NCBI RefSeq assembly: GCF_021134715.1
Contig: NC_060027.1
Location: 806,001-870,000 of the forward strand
DNA length: 64,000 nucleotides
Source: Daphnia pulex
Lineage: Eukaryota > Arthropoda > Branchiopoda > Diplostraca > Daphniidae
Direction of reading: 5' to 3'
Shown here: positions 24,219 to 34,492 of the stretch, piece by piece
Position numbering within the stretch: position 1 is the stretch's first letter
Layout of the letters: the number at the start of each line of letters is the position of its first letter
Program-made: the position numbers and the translations under genes
The notes under the pieces: generated by a model
Databases searched by the model: none
What the model was told of the DNA's origin: nothing
What the model saw: the letters and a program-made list of their open reading frames with translations, nothing else

Positions 24219-25647
24219 TTACAGTTGAAGTTCGTCCTTAACCGGTTCAAAGTATGATTGAATCTTTTCTGGGGTGCACTCCTCGAGAGAGGATGGCTTC
24301 CACTGAGGTTTCTGATCTTTATCGATTAAAAGGGCTCGGACTCCTAATGATAAATTAATGGGTAAGCATTTTACAACCAAAAAATTTGAAAATTTAATTT
24401 TATACCTTCAGGGAAGTCGTGGTCGGCTACAAAGCGCTGAGACAGGCGATATTCCATTTGTAGGCATTCTGCCAGAGTTTGTTCGGAACCCTCGTCAAGG
24501 GCTCGCTTTGTAATTTTAAGGGCAAAGGGGGACATCTTCCGGATAGTAGTCAATGTCTCCTGGGCAAATGGATCGTTGGAGGCTTTCAGCTGAGCAACGA
24601 TTTCTTCAACAGAGGCGGCAGAAAAACAATCGTTAATTAATGGCATATGAGGTTCAAGTGAGAAGGGCTTCTCAAGGAAAGTGGCAGCCTTCGTGAATTT
24701 AGCCAGGCAGCCTTCAATCTCCGAATTCTAAACATAAATAGAAGAAAAATTGGAAATACTGAATTACTTAAAATAATGCTGCCAATCTTGCCTGAGAATT
24801 CATCTTCAGAGATAAAAGTTCGTCTTTGATGTCTTCTACTTCTTGGCTATTTACAGCATGAGTGGAAATGCCGGCGTGATAAACATCGGCACCTGAAAAT
24901 CCACCTCAAATGTGTAAGACAGCAATATTTGTGGAACAGATTTCTTTACCTTTCAAACGATAACCTGTCAATGCAAGAAATAAACCAAGTTTGCCAGTAA
25001 GTCTAGGAAGAAAATATGTACCACCAACCTAAACCGAAAAGTCTTGGATGTAGTTCTTGTCACTGTAACTGATTGATTCTTCTTACCTCAGGAACAAATC
25101 CAATTGCTGTTTCTGGCATTGCAAAAAGTGTTTTGTCAGACGAGACTCTGTAATATCCATGTACAGACAAACCAACACCTCCACCCATGGTTATTCCATC
25201 AATTAAAGCTATGTATGGTGTCTGCAATGTTGAAATCAGGTAATTCAGCTGATATTCTTCCCGAAAGAAATCACTTGACAGTGTGCTTGTAGGTTGGTTT
25301 CTTGTTTCAATAATGCTTCGAACATCCCCACCAGCACAGAAGGCTTTTCCACCTGTGCCATGAATAATAATCAAGACCTTTTCTTCGTTCTCCCACTGTT
25401 TCAGAGCAGGAGTAATTTTTCGGATCATATTCAAGTTGAGAGCATTTAGTGCTTTGGGCCTGTTGAGGGTGATGAGACATTTGTTGCCTTCTGTCTCTAA
25501 AATGACTTCATCTTGGTTGCTACTTGGATTGGCAGAGAAATGTCGCATTACAGTGCTCATTCGTTTTGGGGTTATGTTGCAGCGACCATCGAATGATATT
25601 TTGGCTACGCTACGAAAAAAACATAGTTTTCCTGCGTGCCCCAGCAT
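24219..25647 (-). CDS. HIBCH: 3-hydroxyisobutyryl-CoA hydrolase, mitochondrial
   Basis: HIBCH hydrolyses 3-hydroxyisobutyryl-CoA in mitochondrial valine degradation. Five exons, 25647-25087, 25028-24950, 24892-24792, 24727-24406 and 24343-24219, encode 395 aa, close to the ~386 aa of the human enzyme. The first ~40 residues are basic, Ser-containing and free of acids apart from one Asp, as expected for a mitochondrial presequence. The crotonase fold is clear: [10 protein letters not shown], the oxyanion-hole segment [24 protein letters not shown], and [22 protein letters not shown] with the conserved Glu. The C-terminal [22 protein letters not shown] block is typical of HIBCH and separates it from enoyl-CoA hydratases. 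Intron 3 uses a GC donor (CAG|GCAAGA, at 24791-24790). The transposon at 25803 lies 155 bp upstream of the start codon. Confidence 0.95.
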
Positions 25648-25793
25648 CTAATAAACCACACCAGACATGTTAAAAATCGGGTAAGAAATCTCCTTGTTCA
25701 TTTAATGATGACAAGTAAAGAAACAAGATTATAAATGTATTTTAAGTTACCCTTGGTAATTCAACCGCGAGGATTGCGAATTAGCGATTGACT

Positions 25794-25802
25794 TCAAAAT
25801 TC
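25794..25802. repeat. Left target-site duplication TCAAAATTC
   Basis: This 9-bp sequence is identical to 26745-26753 and directly abuts the left terminal inverted repeat. Confidence 0.88.
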
Positions 25803-26744
25803 GGGCGTCCCTAAACTGCGAAAGCGAAACGCGAAACGCGAAACGCCTAAAATGCGAAACAGCTGTGCGAAACGGACCCAAAAGTTGGGACCCTGTTTCG
25901 CATTTTAGTCTTTGGGTCCGTACTAAACTGCGAAATCGGTGTTTGCGAAACGTCGCAGTGTAAACGTCTTGGTAGCAGACGACAATGGACGCCGTCAACA
26001 AACAAATTTAGAGTTTCAAATTTTCGAGACTTCGAGTTTCGCGCACCTTATGGCTAGTCTATTTGTGTGTTGACCATGAATACGGAATACCTTGAATGCA
26101 ATATGCAATAGGTGTTTTTAATTAGAAGATTGGTATAAAAAAATTAATGGAATTTCTCGTTTCCATGTATCAGTATCAAATATCAATAAGATTATCATTC
26201 TTAATTTTAAGGAAAGTTTTAGCTGATTAAATTTTAGCTTGATTTGGAACATGGTAGCTTTGATTTTTAGCTTGATATAAGGCACTCATACTGTTATGAC
26301 CGATTATTTCTTTGTGCACGTACCTACTGGTTGATTTAAATTATTTAATGTAATGTAAAATCCCTGGGCCATTACCTAATATTTTATTATTTAAAAATAT
26401 CACCATAACGTGCTGCTCTATGTCTTTCATTAGTTTAATAATCGTAAAATGCGCATTAAAACATACAGGGGTAGTGGCGAAGAAATCGAATTTGATTGCC
26501 CCCCTTCCTCCTTTAATGCCTCATCATAGCGGGAGACAATGAAAAATGGCGGCAATCTCCGTCAATTTGGACCTCTGTGGAGAAAAGGAAAACTTTTTGT
26601 TTCGCAAGATGTTTCGCTCTTTAGTATGCCCTCCGGCATTTGGTCCCGCGAAACGGTCCCAAAATTTTGGTCCGTTTCGCACAGCTTTTCCGCATTTTAG
26701 GCGTTTCGCGTTTCGCGTTTCGCTTTCGCAGTTTAGGGACGCCC
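25803..26744. mobile_element. Non-autonomous terminal-inverted-repeat DNA transposon with 9-bp target duplication
   Basis: The ends are inverted copies beginning GGGCGTCCCTAAACTGCG. About 54 bp match exactly, then the similarity continues with scattered mismatches for roughly 100 bp. Both ends carry GCGAAAC direct repeats. The flanking sequence TCAAAATTC is duplicated exactly at 25794-25802 and 26745-26753. The 942-bp body is AT-rich and has no transposase frame, so the element depends on a partner in trans. A 9-bp duplication with long terminal repeats suits Mutator-like (MULE) families, with Merlin-type or similar as alternatives. Near-identical ends and an intact duplication suggest recent insertion. 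Confidence 0.88.
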
Positions 26745-26753
26745 TCAAAATTC
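26745..26753. repeat. Right target-site duplication TCAAAATTC
   Basis: This 9-bp sequence is identical to 25794-25802 and directly abuts the right terminal inverted repeat. Confidence 0.88.
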
Positions 26754-26972
26754 TTGTTGTTGACTGGACCAGAACACCACCTGGCGGTAATTATAAGCAC
26801 ACTTTTTTCGCCATCTATTATGGCGCGCGGAAAATGCTAAAAATAGTTTATAAAATATTTAAATTTCACGTGTATTTATTTTATTTTTTCTAAAAAATAA
26901 TAACTATTAAAGCTGTAATTTTGCATCTGATGATATTGCATTGAAAACAAATGTCATCCAACATAATAATAA

Positions 26973-29321
26973 TCATCTTGAGCTATGGTGCAGAGGAATG
27001 GGTTGGGATTCGCTCAAAATGAGCGTCTCCTCTTCGACAACCTTATTATCATCATTTAAATTTACTTTACTTTTAGTGTCGTGGGTCGCAGGCTTGTTGT
27101 TTTGGGGAAAACAGTCGAAAACGTCGTACTTTGAAGATAAGCAACCGCGACAAAAGATGCGCCTGGCGATAAGTGAGACTGATAGTTGGATAATGATTGA
27201 CGCTAGCATTAAGAACGTGCGAAAGGGAAATCGTTGCTCTCCAGCTTCTTCGTCGTAGAATGGAAAGTGTATCACGGCTGGTAAATTCAAAAGCTGTTCT
27301 CCGCCTAAAAATGTAAATGTTTTCCACCCATCAAAAAGGCGATAATAAAAATATGGGTTTTCCAAGTAGATAATTATACTCAAAACTCGGAGAGTGAAGC
27401 CCGTTACGAAAGCAGTTAGGCACCCATAAGTATTGGTATAATCTGCGGCGTAAATGACTAGGAGAAGCTGAGGGAAAAGAACCACGTAGACCACGTCGGC
27501 GCACAAATATCTGTTGAGATATGATTGTTAGTTTGATGTAGGTTGCACTTTGTAAACAAAATGACAACAGAGTTGTGTCGCAAGACAAGTTTATATTACG
27601 TAAGTCCGTAGATTGTGTTGACTGTGAGTGCCATCACAGTACCAAGACCTGCCGATACGACAATTGAAACCCACATAACGTGAACCAAATGCTGTTCCGA
27701 CGACTTGGGCGAGGGGAGGAATTACATAAAAGAAATAAGGTTATAGGGTCCGTATCAACAATTTATGAGAACCAGTTACTAACTTTTGGAAAGAAAACAG
27801 TCTTGTAGATGTTATGGACAAACATGGAGCTCGTTGACAAGACAGTCGAATCTGCTGATGACATGATGGCAGCCGAGACGGCACCAAGACCGATAAATGA
27901 CACCCACTAACCAAAGGTATTGCCAAATAATTATTTTCAATTAAAAAAATCAAATGATGATAAAATACCTTTGGTGTTAAATACTGAAGAATTAACGGTA
28001 GTATCGATTTGATTTCTTCGGGTGTGGTTATTTCTTTGCCATATTCCGTTCCGTTAGTCCAGTCTGTGTCAAACTGCTTAGTTTTAATCACCGTGTAAGA
28101 AGAAATCACAAGAGGGTAAATTTACCAACGACTCGGGCAACGGAACCTAAAACGGCAGGTGGGACGGCCAGGGTAAGGCATCCAAGAGCAGCAATGTAAG
28201 ACAGGTACTGGGCCTGTCGAGGAGATCGACACGCCAAAACCCGCTGAAAATAAACTTGCCAAGGAATTCCGCCAAGGATGATGAGCAGATAAATGTCGAC
28301 GTAGCTACCGACAGAGGACAGCGGAATTGTACCTAACCAATCAACCTCGCTCATAGCCTCGTGGTCAACGGCCGGATGAGTCCAGACAAACGGAATGCAG
28401 AATACCTATGATTGCAACGAGAAATTCAGTCAACTGAATGTTGGATTTGAAAAATGGAAATACCAGGCCAAAGAGAACACATCCCAGTTGAATGACGTCA
28501 GTATAGGCCACGCTGTAAAGGCCTCCAATCAAGGTGTAAGTAACAGCCACAGCAGCACTTATGATTATCGACAGAGTATTGTCCAGTCCCAGCATGACGG
28601 TGAAAATGGATCCTATTGCATAATGCTAAAATTAAAACATTTTGACAGCCAACATTTAAAAAAGTTTTTCTAATGCGTCACCAAGGGCCGACAGGATAGC
28701 AGCGGACCAGAATATCTCCCCGCACAGGGCCGGCAAAAACAATAGCCCACCAATACGTGAGCCGTATTTTTCCTGGAAGGGATCGAGCATGGTAACATAT
28801 CCTCGACCTCCGTGGGCCATTCGCATGGGTTTAGCGAAAAACATTCCACCTTTTTATCCAAAGAATAAAAATGATGAAACATGATTTACTATAGACACAC
28901 TAATGAGGCAAACACACACACACCAAGTAAGAGGCTCATGGAATATCCGATCGCCATTGTAGAGCATTTTAGAAAGCCACCAGTGAAGGCGCTTTCACAG
29001 GTGCCGTTGATGTAACCTCCTGCTACCCACGTCGCTGTCGTAGTTGTTGTTGTTTAAACCTGCTTGTTGGAAACCAAATCTACCCCTCTTGTATACTGAA
29101 TCGGGACAACACTCATCGTTACCCGTCATCGTCAGGACTCCGACGAACAATCCCATATCACGTCCGGCCAGCATTATGTTCTCCGACAGGTTAGCACCGC
29201 TTTCCATCCGCTGTAGCTGTTTAAATTTCCTCTTTTCCTTCCATCCTACCCAAATTCCAACGGCCAGGATCAAACAGTAGAAGAAAGCCACAGAGATGAC
29301 GCCACCGATATTCACGTTCAT
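26973..29321 (-). CDS. ChT: High-affinity sodium-dependent choline transporter
   Basis: SLC5A7-type transporter that takes choline up into cholinergic nerve endings for acetylcholine synthesis. Nine exons, 29321-29123, 29034-28924, 28849-28682, 28612-28464, 28405-28126, 28063-27969, 27906-27784, 27703-27600 and 27510-26973, give 588 aa. Hydrophobic segments run through the whole length, consistent with the 13-helix sodium-symporter fold. Diagnostic blocks are [75 protein letters not shown] and [16 protein letters not shown]. The cytoplasmic tail is about 100 residues and ends [10 protein letters not shown]..., an acidic dileucine-like stretch of the sort used for endocytosis of this transporter. 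The ATG at 29321 matches the conserved MNVNIGGV start. AATAAA sites at 26875-26883 on the minus strand lie about 95 nt past the stop. Confidence 0.95.
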
Positions 29322-31046
29322 CTGTAAACAAAAAACTGGACAAGCCAAAGTGATAAATTGTCACAAGGTCAACTGAAAAGGTAAAACCGAAATATAGGGA
29401 TAATAACAAAAGGCTACGACGACGATATCTTACGTTTGACGGCGTCGCTATAACTTATCACTCGGCCAGTCTAGTCAGACAGCAAAAACCGATTGGAGAG
29501 CCAGGCGTAGGTGCGACTGCAGCCGATGTTCCTCACTCTATATGACTGCGCACGTGCGGCGGATGTTCAGCGTCGCGACGATATGGTTGAAAATGATACA
29601 CATCTGTCACGTGATCTTTTGGTCGTCAAACGAGACACTAGATTGTCTTCTAGTAGTCACGGCGATGATGAGGCAAGAGAGTAATGTCTGCCCAGTTTCC
29701 TTTACTCAATTTCTTGCACTAGAGTTTTTGGTAGCAACGACCGTTGATTGGCGTACCTCTCTCGTCTAGATTTCGTGCTCCTATAAAAGTAAAAACAATT
29801 CAAGATTTTACTGCAAAACGCAACAGTTGTGTAGTGAATTTTTGCATTGGGGGAGAGACGACGTGGTATAACGGGAAGTGTACTAGAGACTCAATAAAAG
29901 TGGCCTTTGGAAGAGTTAGAGGGAGAAATGAGGGTATCCCAAAAATAGAATTACAGAAGGTATGCATCTTGCTGGCCTTGTTCCAGTATACATTAATGGC
30001 TCTGCCAGAAACAAAAAAGCCTTTCAGCATCTCAAATCATTACACAACTTACTAGCTGTAGTAGAATTTACAGATAAAATAATGAAAGCTACTGCTATGT
30101 AATTTTCTATCTTATGAGAGAGCCAATTCCTTTCTTTGTATTCTTTATTACCTAATCTGTTCCTAGAAATTGATACATGAATTGTGGTCGGTCAACATGT
30201 ACCAGGCTATAGTAAAAAGAAAACACACTCATCGAATAATTATGTAAGAGTAAAATACTTGTTTTGTGATGTGAAGATGGTTGCTCAATCACCTATCCCA
30301 GCATGAACTGTTACTCAAGTTGCATATATCCTTTCACATTAAGAAGAATTTAGAGTTTCACAAAAGTCAATAACCGTGGAAATTGTAGCCAACCATTTTT
30401 CAAACCAAATATACGAACTACGACACTCGACCATGTGTTTTTGTTTTATCTGCAAGACTGCACTGAATGCACCTACTTCCAGTTTCATCATCTCCCTCCC
30501 AATAATAAATAAAGTAGAAGATGGATGATTTATCGCCAAGACCCGAAATGAAAAATAAAAACTAGGGGTTACGTCAACAAATTCAATTTAGTCAAAATAA
30601 ACTGAGGTTCCAACGGTTCAAATCACTCGAATCTTGGATGGAATAATAATCAAAAAGTTGTCTGCTACATCAAAAGAGGCGCCATTTACACCGTTGCAAT
30701 AGCAACCAAAAATTGATCTTTGGAATTCCCTTTTTTTGACATTTCCGTTTCTGCTGTAGCCTCTACAAATTGTCCACGTCGACCAAGGGGGGTTTGTTAA
30801 AAGAAAAAATAAACAAACCAATTTGACTCTTGGGAAAAACGATGGTTGGTAGTGTTTCGCGAAATCCTTACATTTTTGGATAAATCGTTTCTTGATTGTA
30901 TTTCTAGGTATTCATAAATTGTTTTTCTTATTTGAGGTTCGTGTTTGAGCTGGTCATAGTCCTTTGTATACAATAACAGTATACAATTTAAGTGATAAAA
31001 CATCATCTTAGTTGACTGTTGATGAAATCAATTACAAGAAAGCACC
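29322..31046. other. Intergenic, divergent upstream region of ChT (-) and Derlin-2 (+)
   Basis: No coding exon was recognised on either strand in these 1.7 kb; the open frames found (for example 29744-30055 +) have no family features. The interval should contain both promoters. It is AT-rich, with a less AT-rich patch at 29440-29590 next to ChT that may be its promoter/5' UTR. Confidence 0.55.
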
Positions 31047-32172
31047 ATGGCTTACCACACATTACGCCAAGAGTATATGTTGATGCCTCCAGTAACTCGG
31101 GCATACACCACTGTTTGCTTGCTCACTTCAATTGCAGTGGTAAGTAACACTCGAAACTTTGAAAGGGACTCAGTAATCGACTGCAAAACATTTCCTTTTC
31201 AGCAACTGGATGTGGTGTCACCTTTTCAACTGTATTTCAATCCTTTGCTCATCACTCAAAAGTTTGAGGTAATAGGATTGGTTTGCTTTTGTATGGTAGC
31301 CAAATCATGTAATCTTGTATTTGCAGATATGGAGGCTACTGACTCCATTCTTCTTTTTTGGGACATTCAGCTTCAATTTTCTGTTCAACATGATTTTTAC
31401 CTATCGCTATTGTAGAATGTTGGAGGAGGGTTCATTCAGAGGTAGAACAGCTGATTTTGTTTACATGTTCATATTTGGCTGCATCACAACAGTGGTAATT
31501 ATGAAAATTTGCATGAATTCCTGTTTCAAGTTTTTTTAACTATTTGCTTTTCTCATGTTTTTAGATATGTGCTTGGTTTGTAAATTTATTGTTCCTTGGA
31601 CATTCGCTCACCACGATGTTCGTCTATATTTGGGCTCGGAGAAATCCTTACGTTAGGATGAATTTCTTCGGCCTTCTACCTTTTCGAGTAAATAGGACAA
31701 AGCAACTGCAAAATTCAAAACACCCTGTGCGAAAATTAACCGATAATTTTTTTCTCTATCCTGACATTTTTATAGGCCCCATATTTGCCTTGGGTTCTCG
31801 TGGCTTTTTCAGTTCTTTTAGGCAATAGCGTATTGGTGGACATTCTCGGGATCGCCATCGGTCACTTGTATTTCTTCCTGGAAGATGTGTTTCCTAATCA
31901 GCCTGGAGGCAGAAGACTCTTGGCCACGCCTCGTTTACTGTATGCAACAATTTGGCATTCTCGAAAAGAAAAACATCAAAGATCGGTCAAGGGGTTCACG
32001 GTTTCTTTTCTTTTCCCCCCCTAGGAAACTTTTGTTCGACACGCACACTGAAGACCCTCTTTACAATCCGGCTCCTGACGAGCGTCCTGGGGGTTTCGAT
32101 TGGGGCGGTGCTGGTGCTCCGGGAGTGGCAGACGCAGTCGCCGACCAGCCGAGAGAAAACGAAAATCAGTGA
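31047..32172 (+). CDS. Der-2: Derlin-2, ER-associated degradation membrane protein
   Basis: Derlins are rhomboid-fold pseudoproteases that help move misfolded proteins out of the endoplasmic reticulum, together with HRD1 and p97. Six exons, 31047-31139, 31203-31268, 31327-31494, 31565-31687, 31776-31939 and 32025-32172, encode 253 aa. The sequence follows Derlin-2 closely: [32 protein letters not shown], the conserved WR in IWRLLTPF, then [35 protein letters not shown], and [17 protein letters not shown]. The cytosolic tail ends [18 protein letters not shown] and then a short acidic extension. A PDERPGG-type tail is characteristic of Derlin-2/3 rather than Derlin-1, which carries a p97-binding SHP box. 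Introns are 58-88 bp. Confidence 0.95.
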
Positions 32173-33205
32173 GGAAAAGAAAGAAAAAAAAGAGAAACAA
32201 ACACAATCGTCTTTTTGAAAAATTACTAAATGGCAAAAGAAAATACATGGAAATTTGTTTAATATACAGTTGTCGATGTTCGCCCTCATTATTCCTTCTA
32301 CACAGTGGCCCGGTTTTCTTTCGCTTACCAATGACCGACTAGCATTGACATACTGCTTTGTTGCAACGTTTACAAATATCCAGCGCTTTCCCCTTTCTCC
32401 TTTTATGGCCATCTTTTAACCGTGTCAAGTTTACACGCAATCAACCGTACTCGTAGTGTCCATAGTGCAGTTCTTCGCCCATCCAACTCGAACATTTTGG
32501 GAACACACAATCAAAATCGGAGCGCACTAGATAATGAATTAATATTCTATTGATGTGAATAAACAAGACTATTCCCTTTTTCGCTAGCTCAGAGATGAAG
32601 GGGAGGCGGACCGACCATAAGTCAATCTGAGATAACCGATTGCGAATTCTAGTGAAAAGGTTCTTTGAACGTCCAAGTTTGCACCGAGCGCACAGCGATT
32701 TTGTTTCAAGCCAACAAATAGGAAGGAGCAGTTGTCAACCTTGAAAATGATACATTCCCATCTGAAGCATAAATGTCCAAAAAACTCGATTGCATTACGA
32801 CGCCTTGTTTGTAGTGAATGCGCCAAAGATTTCCAAATACACAACTTGAAGGTCGCAAATCTGTCAAACTAACAAGACTTGCTATTTGTTTGGAGTCATT
32901 TGATTTTCTAATCCTGACCTGCTACAGAGATGATGCTGCATTGGGAAAGGCTTATGCTACAGCGAGTTCACTGCCCTGATCACACACGCAGTCCTCAATT
33001 TTGTTTTGTTTCTTCAAGGATCTTTTGAACTGCTTAAAGATGTTTAGTCCACCAGATAGTGGAAGCAGATACTGGAGTTGGGAATGTTATAGTCTAGAAT
33101 TGAAGAGATAAGTAGAAATCAAACCTGCACGATGACGAAAGAAATCAAATAAATTTAGTTGAAATTGACTCTTGTATACATAAATCTAATTAAGAAACAG
33201 ACAAC
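32173..33205. other. Convergent 3' flanks of Derlin-2 and PET100
   Basis: No gene was recognised. A + strand AATAAA at 32558-32563 (386 nt past the Derlin-2 stop) is a candidate end signal. A minus-strand frame at 32584-32844 has no recognisable features and is probably chance. Confidence 0.5.
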
Positions 33206-33454
33206 TTAGGCATTATTTTTTCTTTCCTTCTCCTCAAGTAGTCTGAGATATTCCCGTTCCTCTTTCTCCTTCATTTGGCGAATGGTGTCCTCAAACATCT
33301 TTTTGTTCACCCTGCTTTCGGCAGGGTACATTTCTCTCCTCAGATTGATCATCCAATCTTCAAAATACTCTGCCTGGTTAAAGTAATAGAAACAACCAAC
33401 TGGGAAAATCATGTACATCCCCATTTTGGCTGCTTCCAGTTGCCAGTTTCCCAT
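33206..33454 (-). CDS. PET100: PET100-like cytochrome c oxidase assembly factor
   Basis: Small mitochondrial inner-membrane protein needed to assemble complex IV. A single exon gives 82 aa from the ATG at 33454-33452 (MGNWQLEAAKMG) to TAA at 33208-33206. Near the start a short membrane segment (MYMIFPVGCFYYFNQ) is followed by AEYFEDWMINLRREMYPAE, matching the FPV..F..NQAEWFED..I..KRELWP pattern of vertebrate PET100. The C-terminal half is a charged helix rich in Glu, Lys and Arg. I chose the internal ATG because family members begin MG followed by LE; upstream sequence in frame has no ATG. It is divergent from TMEM17 with 294 bp between start codons. Confidence 0.88.
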   Translation of the reverse strand: MGNWQLEAAKMGMYMIFPVGCFYYFNQAEYFEDWMINLRREMYPAESRVNKKMFEDTIRQMKEKEEREYLRLLEEKERKNNA

Positions 33455-33748
33455 GTTTGGATTGTGAAACCTGGACAAGAAAGATGAAAAATAATTTTCC
33501 AGCCATCGATCCTACAAGTTTTTTCACAGCTTACTTGCTCTAATATAATCGCCAAGTATTTTATTCACAAAACAAGTTTGTACGTGTACCACACAGCACA
33601 TGTAATACTGTGACGGGAGAAAGTCACGAATGAAAACAGCTGAGTTGTTCTGCTAGAGTCGTTGCCATGGCGCCCAGTTTGAAATGCCCAAAACAATCGG
33701 CTGTCATTTCGTTCATAGCCAAAAGCCATCGTCGAAAGCGATGAAATA
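33455..33748. promoter_or_regulatory. Short divergent promoter region between PET100 and TMEM17
   Basis: The start codons of two outward-pointing genes are separated by 294 bp, which must hold both 5' UTRs and transcription starts. No TATA box is evident, as expected for housekeeping bidirectional promoters. The middle part (about 33610-33740) is the least AT-rich. Confidence 0.55.
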
Positions 33749-34434
33749 ATGGGAAGACAATCAGTTCAAAATGTTGTGGATTCTTTCAGCGATAGAATAT
33801 TTCCAGGTCTGTCGGATATACCTCAAGATTTCTCATTCGTATCGGGTCAAAGTGACATAGGTAACTTCAATTCTTCTCAAATCATTCAAGTTCTATCTAT
33901 TGCGTCTCGTACTTTATGCTAAACGTTTGATTGTTTTATGGAGCAAAGTTTATGATGTCCAATCAAGTTTGGTACTGCAAATGTCACTATACTTCAACTT
34001 GGTCTACTACCCAGTGTGGCTGGCGATCATCCTGGCATCATTTGTGGCAAAGGTATTTACATAATACGAAGAAAAAGTCATTGTCTTACATTTCACTCAT
34101 CATCTCTTGCTACATTTGGCAGCACCAATGTTTTGGCTGGTTCTCGTATCTCCTTCTTGGAATTGGAGTCTCTGCCTGCTGTGTGACGGAAGCCACCAGG
34201 ATCTACTTGGGCATGTCTGGCAACCTGAGCGAGCAAGTGGCAGAGCTGTCCACCTTCTGGTTCACCACACTCCTGGTCCAGCTGCCACTTGTGACAATCA
34301 TCCTGATCGTGGCACTCAGCCTGAGCCAGATCCTGGAGATTGTCGCCTTGTCCATCTCCAGTCTCCTGATGGCAGTCCAGCTGTGTGTCTCGTTCGCCAC
34401 ACTTCGTAACGTGGCCCGCCTTCGCCAATTTTAG
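33749..34434 (+). CDS. TMEM17: Transmembrane protein 17, ciliary transition-zone component
   Basis: TMEM17 is a four-helix membrane protein of the tectonic/B9 complex that gates the cilium base. Three exons, 33749-33860, 33949-34052 and 34123-34434, encode 175 aa. Family motifs are LVLQMSLYFNLVYYPVWL (human: LALQMSLYFN), then EATRIYLGMSGNLSEQVAEL and STFWFTTLLVQLPL. Four hydrophobic segments are visible, two before and two after the RIYLGMSGN loop. In arthropods cilia are mainly limited to sensory neurons and sperm, so expression should be restricted. The ATG at 33749 follows an out-of-frame ATG-Lys-stop at 33741. Confidence 0.9.
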
Positions 34435-34472
34435 AAACCTTGAGCCAGGCGAGAGAGAAACTATACCTCTAC

Positions 34473-34492
34473 GTCTCTCTCTCTCTCTCTCT
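34473..34492. repeat. (CT)n microsatellite
   Basis: About ten CT units lie just after the TMEM17 stop codon, probably in its 3' UTR. Confidence 0.8.

Noticed and set aside
29744-30055. 103-aa + strand frame between ChT and Derlin-2
   Set aside because: No recognisable motif or splice context; base composition matches intergenic DNA.
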